Assembly: GCA_003220535.1 (NCBI GenBank)
Contig: QHSU01000058.1
Coordinates: 1 to 64,000, forward strand
Direction: 5' to 3'
Origin: Candidatus Rokuibacteriota bacterium
Lineage (GTDB): Bacteria > Methylomirabilota > Methylomirabilia > Rokubacteriales > CSP1-6
Length of the DNA stretch: 64,000 bases
Under the pieces are notes generated by a model. It saw only the letters and a list, made by a program, of their open reading frames with translations, did no database searches and was not told the DNA's origin. Of this stretch, positions 17,786 to 29,516 are shown in pieces. Made by a program: the position numbers and the translations under genes. Numbering within the stretch: the stretch's first letter is position 1; every line of letters starts with the position of its first letter.

Positions 17786-18466
17786 TTAGCCATCTTCGCC
17801 CAGGGCCTTGAGTCGGTCGAGCGCGGCCTGGCCCACTGGCGAGTCAGGACCGAGCTGACGCGCTTGCCGGAAGGCCGCCTTCGCCTCGTCCTTCCGGTTC
17901 TCGGCGACGAAGACGAGACCGAGGTTGTAGTAAGCGGTCTGCATCTTGGGATCGAGGCTGATCGCGAAGCGCAGGGTCTGCTCGGCTTCACGGTATCGCT
18001 TGAGGTGGTAGAGAGCGAGCCCGAGGTTCTGGTTCGCGGACTCGGGAATCGTCAGGGTTGGGAGCTCGATCGCCTTCATGTAGCTGGCGACCGCCTCGTC
18101 CCACCGGCGCGCCTCTGCCAGGGCCGTGCCCAGGTGAAAGTAGGCGTCGGCGAACATGGGGTCGAGCTCGATCGCCTTCTTGAAGTGGTCGAACGCCATG
18201 TCGGGACGCCCGAGCTCGAGCAGAACCACGCCGAGGGTGTCACGGTAGATCGGAGAGGATGGGTTGACGTTGATCGCTTCCTGCAGCGCCGCCATCGCCG
18301 GCGCCGGCTGCCTGTCGTTGAGGTAGCTGAGTGCGCGGTCGTATGCCGCGCGCGCCTGGAGCTTCTGTACCTCGGCTCGCTGCGCCGTCTCTTTGGCGTT
18401 GGCGCATCCCGCCGTCATCAGACCAAGGACACACAAGGCCAACCAAAGCCCGTGTCTTCTTGACAC
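17786..18466 (-). CDS. TPR lipoprotein, PilF/PilW-like
   Basis: The 226-residue product has a short signal peptide ending in a lipobox-like LMTAGC (cysteine ~21), then five or so tetratricopeptide repeats spanning about 40-220, including YFHLGTALAEARRWDEAVAS and YYNLGLVFVAENRKDEAKAA. Size and layout match PilF/PilW-type outer-membrane lipoproteins that assist type IV pilus secretin assembly, but no pilus genes are nearby. It could be a generic TPR scaffold. I chose GTG 18466: GGGGAGG lies 7 bases upstream and the signal peptide begins there, whereas the longer frame to 18697 runs antisense to fmdB. A 6-bp hairpin (CGTGTC/GACACG) covers the start codon. Confidence 0.75.
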   Translation of the reverse strand: MSRRHGLWLALCVLGLMTAGCANAKETAQRAEVQKLQARAAYDRALSYLNDRQPAPAMAALQEAINVNPSSPIYRDTLGVVLLELGRPDMAFDHFKKAIELDPMFADAYFHLGTALAEARRWDEAVASYMKAIELPTLTIPESANQNLGLALYHLKRYREAEQTLRFAISLDPKMQTAYYNLGLVFVAENRKDEAKAAFRQARQLGPDSPVGQAALDRLKALGEDG

Positions 18467-18489
18467 GATCAATCCTCCCCATGTAGCCT
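18460..18489 (+). promoter_or_regulatory. Promoter of the fmdB-like gene, leaderless layout
   Basis: TTGACA (18460-18465) and TAGCCT (18484-18489) are separated by 18 bases. Only 7 bases lie between the -10 box and the ATG at 18497, so the transcript should begin at or beside the start codon. There is no Shine-Dalgarno sequence. The -35 box overlaps the first codons of the divergent TPR gene. Confidence 0.55.
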
Positions 18490-18496
18490 CACGAAG

Positions 18497-18865
18497 ATGC
18501 CTACCTACGAATATGAGTGCCGCAAGTGCAGACGTACCTTCGAAGTTCGCCAGCGGATCTCCGAGCCGGCGCTGACGGTGTGCGACGTCTGCGGCGGTGA
18601 AGTGCGTCGCCTCCTCTCGGCCGCCCCATTCATCCTGAAGGGCGAAGGGTGGTACGTCACCGACTATCCGTCCGAGTCTCGCAAGAAGGCCTTGCAATCC
18701 GAGAAGTCGCCGGAGAAATCACCGGAGAAATCGCCCGAGAAATCGCCGGAGAGATCACCGGACAAGCCGGCCGACAAGACGACCGACAAGCCCGCCCCGA
18801 AAACCGGGGACACGCCTACGACCGCCTCCGCGCCCGCCTCGCCGCCGGCGACCTCGTCCGACTGA
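18497..18865 (+). CDS. FmdB-family zinc-ribbon protein with charged repeat tail
   Basis: Residues 1-45 form the FmdB/CxxC_CxxC_SSSS zinc ribbon: MPTYEYECRKCRRTFE with C8-x2-C11, then VCDVCGG with a second CxxC pair at about 29-32. The family is widespread, small and of unproven role; some members sit near amide-utilisation genes. The remaining ~75 residues are low-complexity: five EKSP/ERSP units coded by a 12-bp tandem repeat, then Lys/Asp/Pro/Thr/Ala-rich sequence. The last 50 bases overlap the convergent SAM hydrolase gene. The 122-residue length is above the usual 60-110 for the family because of the tail. Confidence 0.88.
   Translation: MPTYEYECRKCRRTFEVRQRISEPALTVCDVCGGEVRRLLSAAPFILKGEGWYVTDYPSESRKKALQSEKSPEKSPEKSPEKSPERSPDKPADKTTDKPAPKTGDTPTTASAPASPPATSSD
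18701..18760 (+). repeat. Five 12-bp tandem repeats in the fmdB tail
   Basis: Five in-frame units of the type GAGAARTCRCCS encode EKSP (last unit ERSP), followed by degenerate GACAAG units. The unit is a multiple of three, so copy-number changes would alter tail length without shifting frame. Not a CRISPR: no spacers. Confidence 0.8.
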
Positions 18866-19625
18866 CGACGACCGGCGTGCCGCGCCGGGCGCCCAGCACG
18901 GCTGCGGCGCTCCCCGCGTGCACCGCGATCTCCAGGCGATCGCGCGAGCCCACGAGCGCTCCGGCGTCTCCTCGCGCGAGCTCGCCGTAGGTCCGGACCA
19001 GCCGTAGGGTCCTGCCCGCGATGCGGACGGCAACGCTCGATCCCAGCGGCGCGATCGCGTCGGCGTGGATCGAGGTGACGAGGTTGCCGAAGCGGTCGAC
19101 GTGGACGACGGCCCCGCCGATTCGTCCATCGGTCACACGGGCCGCGGGCCACGTCAGACGCACCGGGTCGGTCACGGGCGGCCCGAACCGGGCCGGCTCG
19201 ACGCCACGGGCGACGTGGGCGGCCGCCGGCGCGAAGACGTCGCGCCCGTGAAACGTGTGGCTCACGACGGCTCCGCGAAACTCCTCCGCCGTGAGCTCGA
19301 AGGCTCGCCAGCGGGGGCCGCCCAGGAACGGCGTGAACAGGCCGTTGTCGGGACCGATGAACACCTGATCGCGCGAGGCCACCGCCAGACCGCGTCGCGC
19401 CGTGCCGACGCCGGGATCGACCACGGCCACGTGGATCGTGGCCTGCGGGAACCAGGGCGCGGCGGCCTCGAGCGCGAGCGCGCCGCCGAGGACGTCGTGC
19501 GGCGCCACCTCGTGCGTGATGTCGACGACCTGGACGTCGCGGGTGATGGAGAGGATCGCGGCCTTCATCTCGGCCACGTAGGTGTCGCGGGTACCGAAGT
19601 CGGTCGTCAGCGTGATGACCGCCAC
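18816..19625 (-). CDS. SAM hydrolase / DUF62-family S-adenosylmethionine adenosyltransferase
   Basis: The 269-residue product belongs to the SAM hydroxide adenosyltransferase family, which includes chlorinases and fluorinases. N-terminal TLTTDFGTRDTYV, VDPGVGTARRG, GPDNGLF and TFHGRDVFAP are diagnostic. The Asp, Arg and His that activate water in archaeal SAM hydrolases are present (D and R seven apart in VDPGVGTAR, H in FHGRD), so the hydrolase reaction giving adenosine and methionine is more likely than halogenation. The start is GTG 19625, two bases below the stop of ispB. Its 3' end overlaps the convergent fmdB gene by 50 bases. It is the last gene of the pccB run. Confidence 0.9.
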   Translation of the reverse strand: MAVITLTTDFGTRDTYVAEMKAAILSITRDVQVVDITHEVAPHDVLGGALALEAAAPWFPQATIHVAVVDPGVGTARRGLAVASRDQVFIGPDNGLFTPFLGGPRWRAFELTAEEFRGAVVSHTFHGRDVFAPAAAHVARGVEPARFGPPVTDPVRLTWPAARVTDGRIGGAVVHVDRFGNLVTSIHADAIAPLGSSVAVRIAGRTLRLVRTYGELARGDAGALVGSRDRLEIAVHAGSAAAVLGARRGTPVVVSRTRSPAARRARRRS

Positions 19626-19626
19626 G

Positions 19627-20625
19627 TCAACGATCGCGATCGACCACGAAGTCCGCGATCAGGTCCAGCGTGTCCCGTTCTTCCGACGGCGCGAACGCCG
19701 CCAGATCGGCTTTCGCCGATCGCGCGTATTCGTGCGCTCGGTCGAGCGCGTATTCGACGCCCTCGTGGTCGACGACGTACCGGCGGATCTCATCGACCTC
19801 CTCGGCATCGAGGGCGGGACGCTTGAGGAGGCTCTTCACGCGCGCCGCCTCGGCCAGCGTCGCCCGTCCGAGCATGGCGATGAGCGGCAGCGTTCGCTTC
19901 CCCTCGCGGAGGTCGGCGCCGATCGCCTTGCCGAGACGGTCCTGGTCGGCGACGAAGTCGAGCGAGTCGTCCGAGATCTGGAACGCGACGCCGATGTCCA
20001 GACCGTACCGCGTGAGCGCGTCGACCTGCGCGGCCGGGAGTCCGCCCAGGAGCGCGCCGATGCGGCAGCACGCGGAGATGAACGAGGCGGTCTTCTGCGT
20101 GATGATCCACACGTAGTCCGCCTCGGTGGTGACGCCGCTCCGCTTGAGCTCGAGCTGGAAAACCTCCGCCTCGGTCATCGAAACCGTCGAGCGCGCGAGG
20201 GTCTCCATCACCGCTCGATCGTTGTCCCGCACGAGCATCGCGAACGACTTCGAGTACAGGTGGTCGCCCACGAGGACGGAGGCGTCGTCGCCCCACTGCG
20301 CATTCGCCGACGGCCGTCCGCGCCGTAGCGGCGCCTGATCCACGACGTCGTCGTGGATCAGCGTCGCCGTGTGGAGCAGCTCGACGACGCACGCCAGGCG
20401 CACGCTCCGCGGTCCGCGGTAGCCGGCGAGGCGCGCGGCCAGCAGCAGGAGGATCGGACGGAGGCGTTTGCCCCCGGCGCCCGCGATGTACCCCCCCATC
20501 TCCTGGATCAACGCGACGGACGAGCCCAGCTCTCGGCGGATCTCCGTCTCGACGAGCTCCAGGTCGCTGCCGACCAGACCGGCGACGCGCTCTTTCAGGA
20601 CCCGTTCGAGAGTGGGGGTGGGCAC
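19627..20625 (-). CDS. ispB: Polyprenyl diphosphate synthase (octaprenyl type)
   Basis: Trans-isoprenyl diphosphate synthase that extends farnesyl diphosphate to the side chain of a respiratory quinone. The 332-residue product has GGKRLRP (~50), the first Asp-rich motif HDDVVD followed by RRGRPSAN, and the second motif QISDDSLDF. The first-motif neighbours are small, consistent with long-chain products, but chain length cannot be fixed by eye. I chose GTG 20625 at MPTPTLERVL, because the longer frame reads through the lipoprotein gene out of frame. Ribosome binding site is weak. A quinone side-chain gene fits an organism carrying complex I. Confidence 0.9.
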   Translation of the reverse strand: MPTPTLERVLKERVAGLVGSDLELVETEIRRELGSSVALIQEMGGYIAGAGGKRLRPILLLLAARLAGYRGPRSVRLACVVELLHTATLIHDDVVDQAPLRRGRPSANAQWGDDASVLVGDHLYSKSFAMLVRDNDRAVMETLARSTVSMTEAEVFQLELKRSGVTTEADYVWIITQKTASFISACCRIGALLGGLPAAQVDALTRYGLDIGVAFQISDDSLDFVADQDRLGKAIGADLREGKRTLPLIAMLGRATLAEAARVKSLLKRPALDAEEVDEIRRYVVDHEGVEYALDRAHEYARSAKADLAAFAPSEERDTLDLIADFVVDRDR

Positions 20626-20633
20626 GCGAGCGG

Positions 20634-21338
20634 CTACTTCGGAACGACGCGATCCTTGATCTGGATCCGCGCGCCAGGTACGACCGTCTCGACGTCGCCG
20701 ACCGAGAACTTCTCGCGCATTTCGGTCACGCGCACCGTCGCGACCTCCTGGTCGAAATCGCCGAGCGCTTCTCCCGTCACGGGATGGACGAGGGCGATCG
20801 TGTCGCGACGGACGCTCACGAGCGCCCCGGGCCGGATGCCGTCGGCGGCCGTCAGGTCGATGACGATCCGCGTCGTGTCCACGTAGACGACCAGGCCCTT
20901 CTTCGCACCCGCCGGCGCCTTGCCGTTCAGCGCCTGGGGAGCGCCGGCCAGACCGCGCGGCGGAGTCTGCGCCGGGGTCGTCGTCGCGGCCGCGGGGGAC
21001 GACTGCGTCGGCATGTGCTGCCGCGGGCTGATCCTCCCACCGCCCGGCGGCGAGCCGTACTTGGCGACGATCTCCGGAGGCGCGATGATCGAGCTCTTGC
21101 CGAACACGAGGGTCGAGACGGTCACCGGAGTCTTGTCTTCCTCGACCCAGACGTACTCGGGCTCGCTCGGCACGTCGCCGAATCTTGGATTCTTGATCAG
21201 GAGCCAGCGGGTCTCGGCCGACTTGATCGCGACCGACGGATCGCCGGGCGACGGAACGCCCAGGACTTGTTTCGCCGTCGAACAACCGAACGCCGCGAGA
21301 GCGACGACGACGAGCAGCGCGAAGCGTCGCACAATCAT
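20634..21338 (-). CDS. Lipoprotein-like protein with C-terminal FlgT-C-like module
   Basis: Function unknown. The 234-residue product starts with a signal sequence ending in a lipobox-like AAFGC (cysteine ~19). A conserved-looking segment follows (WLLIKNPRFGDVPSEPEYVWVEED, about 45-68), then a Pro/Ala/Thr-rich linker (about 95-145). The C-terminal barrel module (about 150-232) has VVYVDTTRIVIDLTAADGIRPG, VHPVTGEALGDF and VATVRVTEM, matching the modules in the adjacent gene and in the 12011-13858 gene. ATG 21338 is preferred (GGGCGG upstream, hydrophobic core follows). It lies between a related exported protein and ispB in the same operon. Confidence 0.72.
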   Translation of the reverse strand: MIVRRFALLVVVALAAFGCSTAKQVLGVPSPGDPSVAIKSAETRWLLIKNPRFGDVPSEPEYVWVEEDKTPVTVSTLVFGKSSIIAPPEIVAKYGSPPGGGRISPRQHMPTQSSPAAATTTPAQTPPRGLAGAPQALNGKAPAGAKKGLVVYVDTTRIVIDLTAADGIRPGALVSVRRDTIALVHPVTGEALGDFDQEVATVRVTEMREKFSVGDVETVVPGARIQIKDRVVPK

Positions 21339-21378
21339 GATGCCGCCCATACCATAACAGGATCGCCCGGACAAGGCA

Positions 21379-22188
21379 TCAGTCTTCACTGGCCGGCTCC
21401 CACGGGAATCGCTGCTCTTCCGCCGCCGCGGGCGGCAGGAGGGGCGCCCGGCGCGAGAACAGTGCTGTGCCCGTCACCGCGGAGATCCACGTCGCGTCGA
21501 GGTAGACGACGCCCCGCCGCTCGAGAAGGACCGGCACGACCCAGCCCGCCACGTCGAACTTCTTCGAGACCCGCACCGCGCGCTCCGGGAGCGCCAGGAC
21601 CTCCTGGACGTAGGCGCCGCCGCCGGCGAAGACGTCGCCGACCGTGAGCGGATCGACCACCTGGAAGCGCTTCGAGCGCTCGAGGACCACCGCCAGGAGA
21701 TACGGAACGCGGCGCAGGTCGGGCTTCGTGTTCGACTCCGTCAGATCGAGCACTGGCGTGACCGCGACCTTGATCCGTCCCCGGGTGATCCGCACGCCGT
21801 CGTCGGCCCGGGGTAGTGGTTTGCCCTCGATCGGGATGTACGTGGCCTCCGAGAATCGCGGCTGCACCCGCACGAGCTGGGCGTGCCCGAGGGCCTCCTC
21901 GTATCGCCCTAGCACTTTCCGGGTCAACGGGTGGTGGAACTCATCGCCCTTGCGGAAGATGGTGAACTCCTGGCCCACCTGGGCGCCGGCGCTCTCGCCG
22001 AGATCCAGATAGAGCAAGCTCCCCTCGACGCCGACCACGAGCCCCTCGAGGGGATTGAACGCCTTGATGAAGTCGTCCGACATGAGCACGAAGGTCGCGC
22101 CGATGCGGTCGGCCATCCCGGCGTCCGCGCGCGTGACGAGTGCGAGCGCGCCGAGGAAGATGAGGCTGCCGAGCACCCTCGCCCGCAT
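21379..22188 (-). CDS. Exported protein: FlgT-C-like module followed by LpoB/TolB-N-like domain
   Basis: Function unknown. The 269-residue product has a signal peptide (MRARVLGSLIFLGALALVTRADA). Its barrel module (about 38-115) contains VVGVEGSLLYLDLGESAGAQVG, FRKGDEFHHPLTRKVLGRYEE and GHAQLVRVQP. An alpha/beta domain (about 128-250) follows, with ITRGRIKVAVTPVLDL, LAVVLERSKRFQVVD and DVAGWVVPVLLERRGVVYLDATWISAVTGTAL, recalling LpoB/CsgG/TolB-N folds. FlgT itself has the opposite domain order. The first two modules of the 615-residue protein at 12011-13858 are alike. The ATG follows the mutase stop by one base, so it is surely cotranscribed with carboxylase and mutase genes. Confidence 0.72.
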   Translation of the reverse strand: MRARVLGSLIFLGALALVTRADAGMADRIGATFVLMSDDFIKAFNPLEGLVVGVEGSLLYLDLGESAGAQVGQEFTIFRKGDEFHHPLTRKVLGRYEEALGHAQLVRVQPRFSEATYIPIEGKPLPRADDGVRITRGRIKVAVTPVLDLTESNTKPDLRRVPYLLAVVLERSKRFQVVDPLTVGDVFAGGGAYVQEVLALPERAVRVSKKFDVAGWVVPVLLERRGVVYLDATWISAVTGTALFSRRAPLLPPAAAEEQRFPWEPASED

Positions 22189-22189
22189 G

Positions 22190-25326
<3,137 letters not shown>

Positions 25327-25342
25327 CAAGGCCCTAGTTTCA

Positions 25343-25372
25343 TTGACTTCCACTTGATTATCCACCAATAAT
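25343..25372 (+). promoter_or_regulatory. Promoter of the DUF948-ytxH-DUF4337 operon, leaderless layout
   Basis: TTGACT (25343-25348) and AATAAT (25367-25372) are 18 bases apart. The ATG of the first gene begins 8 bases after the -10 box, and no Shine-Dalgarno sequence fits between them. This AT-rich 54-base divergent region also has a GATAAT box on the minus strand (25357-25362) that could serve pccB. Confidence 0.6.
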
Positions 25373-25380
25373 TCAACCCC

Positions 25381-25770
25381 ATGCCATTCTGGGCCCAGAT
25401 GCTCCTCTCGGTGGCGGCCTTTGCGCTGTTGCTGGCGCTGATCGCGGCGGTCTGGGCGCTCAGAGGGGTGGCGCAGCGCGCCGAGGCGGTCCTGACGATC
25501 GTCGAGCAAGAGCTCCGGCCCCTCATCGGCCAGGCGGTGGCGCTGACGGAAGACGTACGGGCGCTCACGCGCGAGGCGCGCCGGGAGCTCGAGCGCTTCG
25601 GCGCTGTCACCGAGCGGATCGAAGACATCGCGATCGGGCTCGGCCGGTTCGTCGGGACGCTGAGCGCGCTGACCCGTGCCGGCCAGATCGTCGGCATGGC
25701 GGCGGGCCTCAAGAAGGGTATCGACGTGTTCGTCCATCGCCTCAGGCACCAAGGAGACCACCATGAGTAA
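25381..25770 (+). CDS. DUF948-type membrane protein
   Basis: The 129-residue product has one N-terminal membrane helix (about 5-28, [21 protein letters not shown]) followed by a long amphipathic helical stretch ([35 protein letters not shown]) typical of DUF948/COG4768 proteins, which are often found next to YtxH proteins. A second hydrophobic patch near 90-112 may be peripheral. Function is unknown; general-stress or envelope roles are suggested for the family. Its stop overlaps the next start by 8 bases. Its mRNA appears leaderless. Confidence 0.75.
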   Translation: MPFWAQMLLSVAAFALLLALIAAVWALRGVAQRAEAVLTIVEQELRPLIGQAVALTEDVRALTREARRELERFGAVTERIEDIAIGLGRFVGTLSALTRAGQIVGMAAGLKKGIDVFVHRLRHQGDHHE

Positions 25771-26080
25771 CGAGCGAAGCGATGCTGGCGGGTACATGGG
25801 CTGGTTCCTGTTCGGGGCGGTGCTCGGCGCGGGCATCGCGATCTTGTTGACGCCGAGGACCGGAGCCCAGGCGCGCGAGCTCCTGGCCGAGCGCGGTGGC
25901 GACGTGGCGCGCCGGGCGCAAGACTTGGCCAACGAGGCGCAGGGCCGCGCCGGCGAGTGGCTGGACAAGAGCCGCGAGCTCTTCGAAGAGCAGACGCAGC
26001 GCCTCATGAACGCGTTCGAGGCCGGCCGCGACGCCATGCGCGAGGAGATCCGGAGGAGCTCCAGCACCTCGAATGGCTGA
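25763..26080 (+). CDS. YtxH-like membrane protein
   Basis: The 105-residue product begins with [29 protein letters not shown], the YtxH signature: a glycine-rich membrane helix followed by a TP(R/K)TG motif. The rest is a charged helix with alternating Arg/Glu, likely an amphipathic or coiled-coil segment. AAGGAG lies 6 bases before ATG 25763. It overlaps the DUF948 gene by 8 bases and the DUF4337 gene by 8 bases, so all three are probably coupled. The family is linked to general stress responses in Firmicutes; its role here is unknown. Confidence 0.8.
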   Translation: MSNERSDAGGYMGWFLFGAVLGAGIAILLTPRTGAQARELLAERGGDVARRAQDLANEAQGRAGEWLDKSRELFEEQTQRLMNAFEAGRDAMREEIRRSSSTSNG

Positions 26081-26663
26081 GGTCGAGGTCCCCAACCCCC
26101 ACGAGATCCATGAGCGCGGCGAGACGACGTTCGGCCGTCGCGTCGCGCTCACCACCGCGATCTACGCGGTCGTGTTGTCGATCGCGTCGCTCGGCGGGAA
26201 CAACACGGTCAAAGAGATGCTGCTCGCTCAGCAGCAGTCGTCCGACCAGTGGGCGTTCTACCAGGCCAAGGTGATCCGCGAGCACCAGTACCGCGGCCAG
26301 AAGATGGTCCTCGAGACGCAGCTCGCCGAGCCGTCCGCCGTCAAGGGCGGCGAGCGCGACAAGCTCGCGGCCCTCACGCGGAAGTTCGCCGACGAGGAGA
26401 CGCGCTACAACGCCGAGAAGAAGGACATCGAGAAGGACGCGAAGAAGCTCGAGCAGCTGCGGGACCACCGCCGAGAGCGGCATCCGTACTTCGAGTTCGG
26501 CGAGGTCCTCCTGCAGATCGCCATCGTGAGCGCGTCCGTGTCGATCCTCTCCACCTCACGGCCGATGTTCTGGTTCTCCCTGGTCCTGGCCCTGCTTGGC
26601 GCGGGACTCACCCTGAACGGCTTCACCCCCCTGTTCACGCTGCCCTTCCTGCACCACCACTGA
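26073..26663 (+). CDS. DUF4337-type membrane protein
   Basis: The 196-residue product matches DUF4337 proteins: an N-terminal membrane helix in [25 protein letters not shown], the characteristic segment [18 protein letters not shown], a charged coiled-coil middle (about 95-135) and two C-terminal membrane helices (about 146-163 and 166-190). Function is unknown. It ends a three-gene operon encoding small envelope proteins and converges on lpdA, with 125 bases between the stops holding nothing I can name. Confidence 0.85.
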   Translation: MAEVEVPNPHEIHERGETTFGRRVALTTAIYAVVLSIASLGGNNTVKEMLLAQQQSSDQWAFYQAKVIREHQYRGQKMVLETQLAEPSAVKGGERDKLAALTRKFADEETRYNAEKKDIEKDAKKLEQLRDHRRERHPYFEFGEVLLQIAIVSASVSILSTSRPMFWFSLVLALLGAGLTLNGFTPLFTLPFLHHH

Positions 26664-26788
26664 GCGAGGTCGGAGTCGGCGTCGCGCTCTGAGCGACGGC
26701 GCGGGGCAGCATTCGGAGAAGCCCACCCTGCGCGCTGGCGGCCACCGGCGGCGGCGATGGTCAGGACGAGATCGACTCGGCTCGAGCC

Positions 26789-28171
<1,383 letters not shown>

Positions 28172-28175
28172 CGCG

Positions 28176-29513
28176 CTAGACGAGCAGCCGCAGCGGCTCT
28201 TCGAGCAGGCGCTTGACGTCCTGCAGGAACCGCGCGCCCATCGCGCCGTCCATCACGCGGTGATCGCACGAGATCGTCAGCATCATCCGGCGGCCGACGC
28301 CGAGCCCCGTGTCGTCCACCACCGGCACGCGGCGGACCGATCCGACCGCCAGGATCGCGCCTTCCGGCGGGTTGATGATGGCCGAGAACTCGGCGACGTC
28401 GAACATGCCGAGGTTCGAGATCGAAAAGGTCGCGCCGGACAGCTCCGGGGCGCGGAGCTTGCGATTCCGTGCGCGCTCGGCGAGGTCGCGCGCCTCGACG
28501 GCGATCTGGGCCAGCGGCTTGGTGTCGCAGTCACGCAGGACGGGCGTGATGAGCCCGTCCTCGAGCGCGACGGCGATGCCGATGTGCGCTCGATGGAAGA
28601 CGCGGACCGCGTCGCCCTGCAGCGAGGCGTTCACGCCCGGATGCTTCACGAGCGTCAGCGCGCAGCCCCGGATCACGAGGTCGTTCACGGAGATCTTGGG
28701 CTGGCCCTCCAGCGCGTTCAGCTCCTCGCGCAGCTCCCACGCGCGGTCCATCGCGACCTCGCTCGTGACGTAGAAGTGCGGGACCGGCGCCTTCGACAGC
28801 GGCATCCGCCGGGCGATCGCCGCCCGGATCGGGGTGAGCGGAACGTCCTCGAATTCGGCGCCCGCTGCGGCGGCGGGCACCGCCGCCCGCCCGGCGCTCG
28901 AGTCGGCGGCCTCGACGTCTCGGCGGATGATGCGTCCACCCGGCCCCGAGCCCTGGACGAGCCGCAGATCGACACCCGCCTGCGCCGCGATCTTCTTAGC
29001 CAGCGGCGACGCCTTCACCCGTCCTCCCTGCGTCCCCTGCGCTACGCCAGCGGCCGCGGCGGCCGGAGCACTCACGATTGTCGCCGGACGCACGGCCGGC
29101 TGCAGCGCTCCTGACGGCGTCGCCGCTGGCCGAGGCGGGGGAGGAACCGCCGACGCCACCCCCGCCGGAGGGGCCGGGGCAGGCTCGGCGCGAAGTGGGG
29201 TTCTCTGAGCGCCCGAGCCTGCTCCGGCCCTTCCGGCGGGGGCGGAAGCGACGAGCGCGGCGATGTCGTCGCCGGGATCCGCGATGACTCCGATCAGCGC
29301 GCCGATGGGCGCGGTCTCACCGGCGGGCACGAGGATCTTGCGCAGGACGCCCGCCCCGAACGCTTCCATCTCGACGTCGGCCTTGTCCGTCTCGACCTCG
29401 GCCAGGATGTCGCCGCCCTGGATCCGGTCCCCTTCCTTCTTCAGCCACTTGATGATCTTGCCGCTCTCCATCGCCTCGGAGAGCTTGGGCATGACGACCT
29501 TCGTGACGGCCAT
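28176..29513 (-). CDS. pdhC: Pyruvate dehydrogenase E2, dihydrolipoyl acetyltransferase
   Basis: Core of the pyruvate dehydrogenase complex; carries the acetyl group from E1 to CoA on a lipoyl arm. The 445-residue product has one lipoyl domain (about 1-80, lipoyl lysine K44 in ETDKADVE), a long Ala/Pro-rich linker (about 85-165), a peripheral subunit-binding domain (ASPLAKKIAAQAGVDL, GSGPGGRIIRRDVE) and the acyltransferase domain ending in the active-site DHRVMDGAMGARFL. Located between E1beta and E3; 3-base and 4-base gaps to its neighbours indicate one operon. Branched-chain or acetoin specificity cannot be excluded from E2 alone. Confidence 0.95.
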   Translation of the reverse strand: MAVTKVVMPKLSEAMESGKIIKWLKKEGDRIQGGDILAEVETDKADVEMEAFGAGVLRKILVPAGETAPIGALIGVIADPGDDIAALVASAPAGRAGAGSGAQRTPLRAEPAPAPPAGVASAVPPPPRPAATPSGALQPAVRPATIVSAPAAAAAGVAQGTQGGRVKASPLAKKIAAQAGVDLRLVQGSGPGGRIIRRDVEAADSSAGRAAVPAAAAGAEFEDVPLTPIRAAIARRMPLSKAPVPHFYVTSEVAMDRAWELREELNALEGQPKISVNDLVIRGCALTLVKHPGVNASLQGDAVRVFHRAHIGIAVALEDGLITPVLRDCDTKPLAQIAVEARDLAERARNRKLRAPELSGATFSISNLGMFDVAEFSAIINPPEGAILAVGSVRRVPVVDDTGLGVGRRMMLTISCDHRVMDGAMGARFLQDVKRLLEEPLRLLV

Positions 29514-29516
29514 GGC

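Noticed and set aside
18701..18790. CRISPR-like array
   Set aside because: Repeats are 12 bp, contiguous and in frame with a coding sequence, with no spacers.
26664..26788. Terminator between DUF4337 and lpdA
   Set aside because: A GGCTCGAGCC palindrome and GC-rich pairings are present, but none has a usable stem with a T-run.
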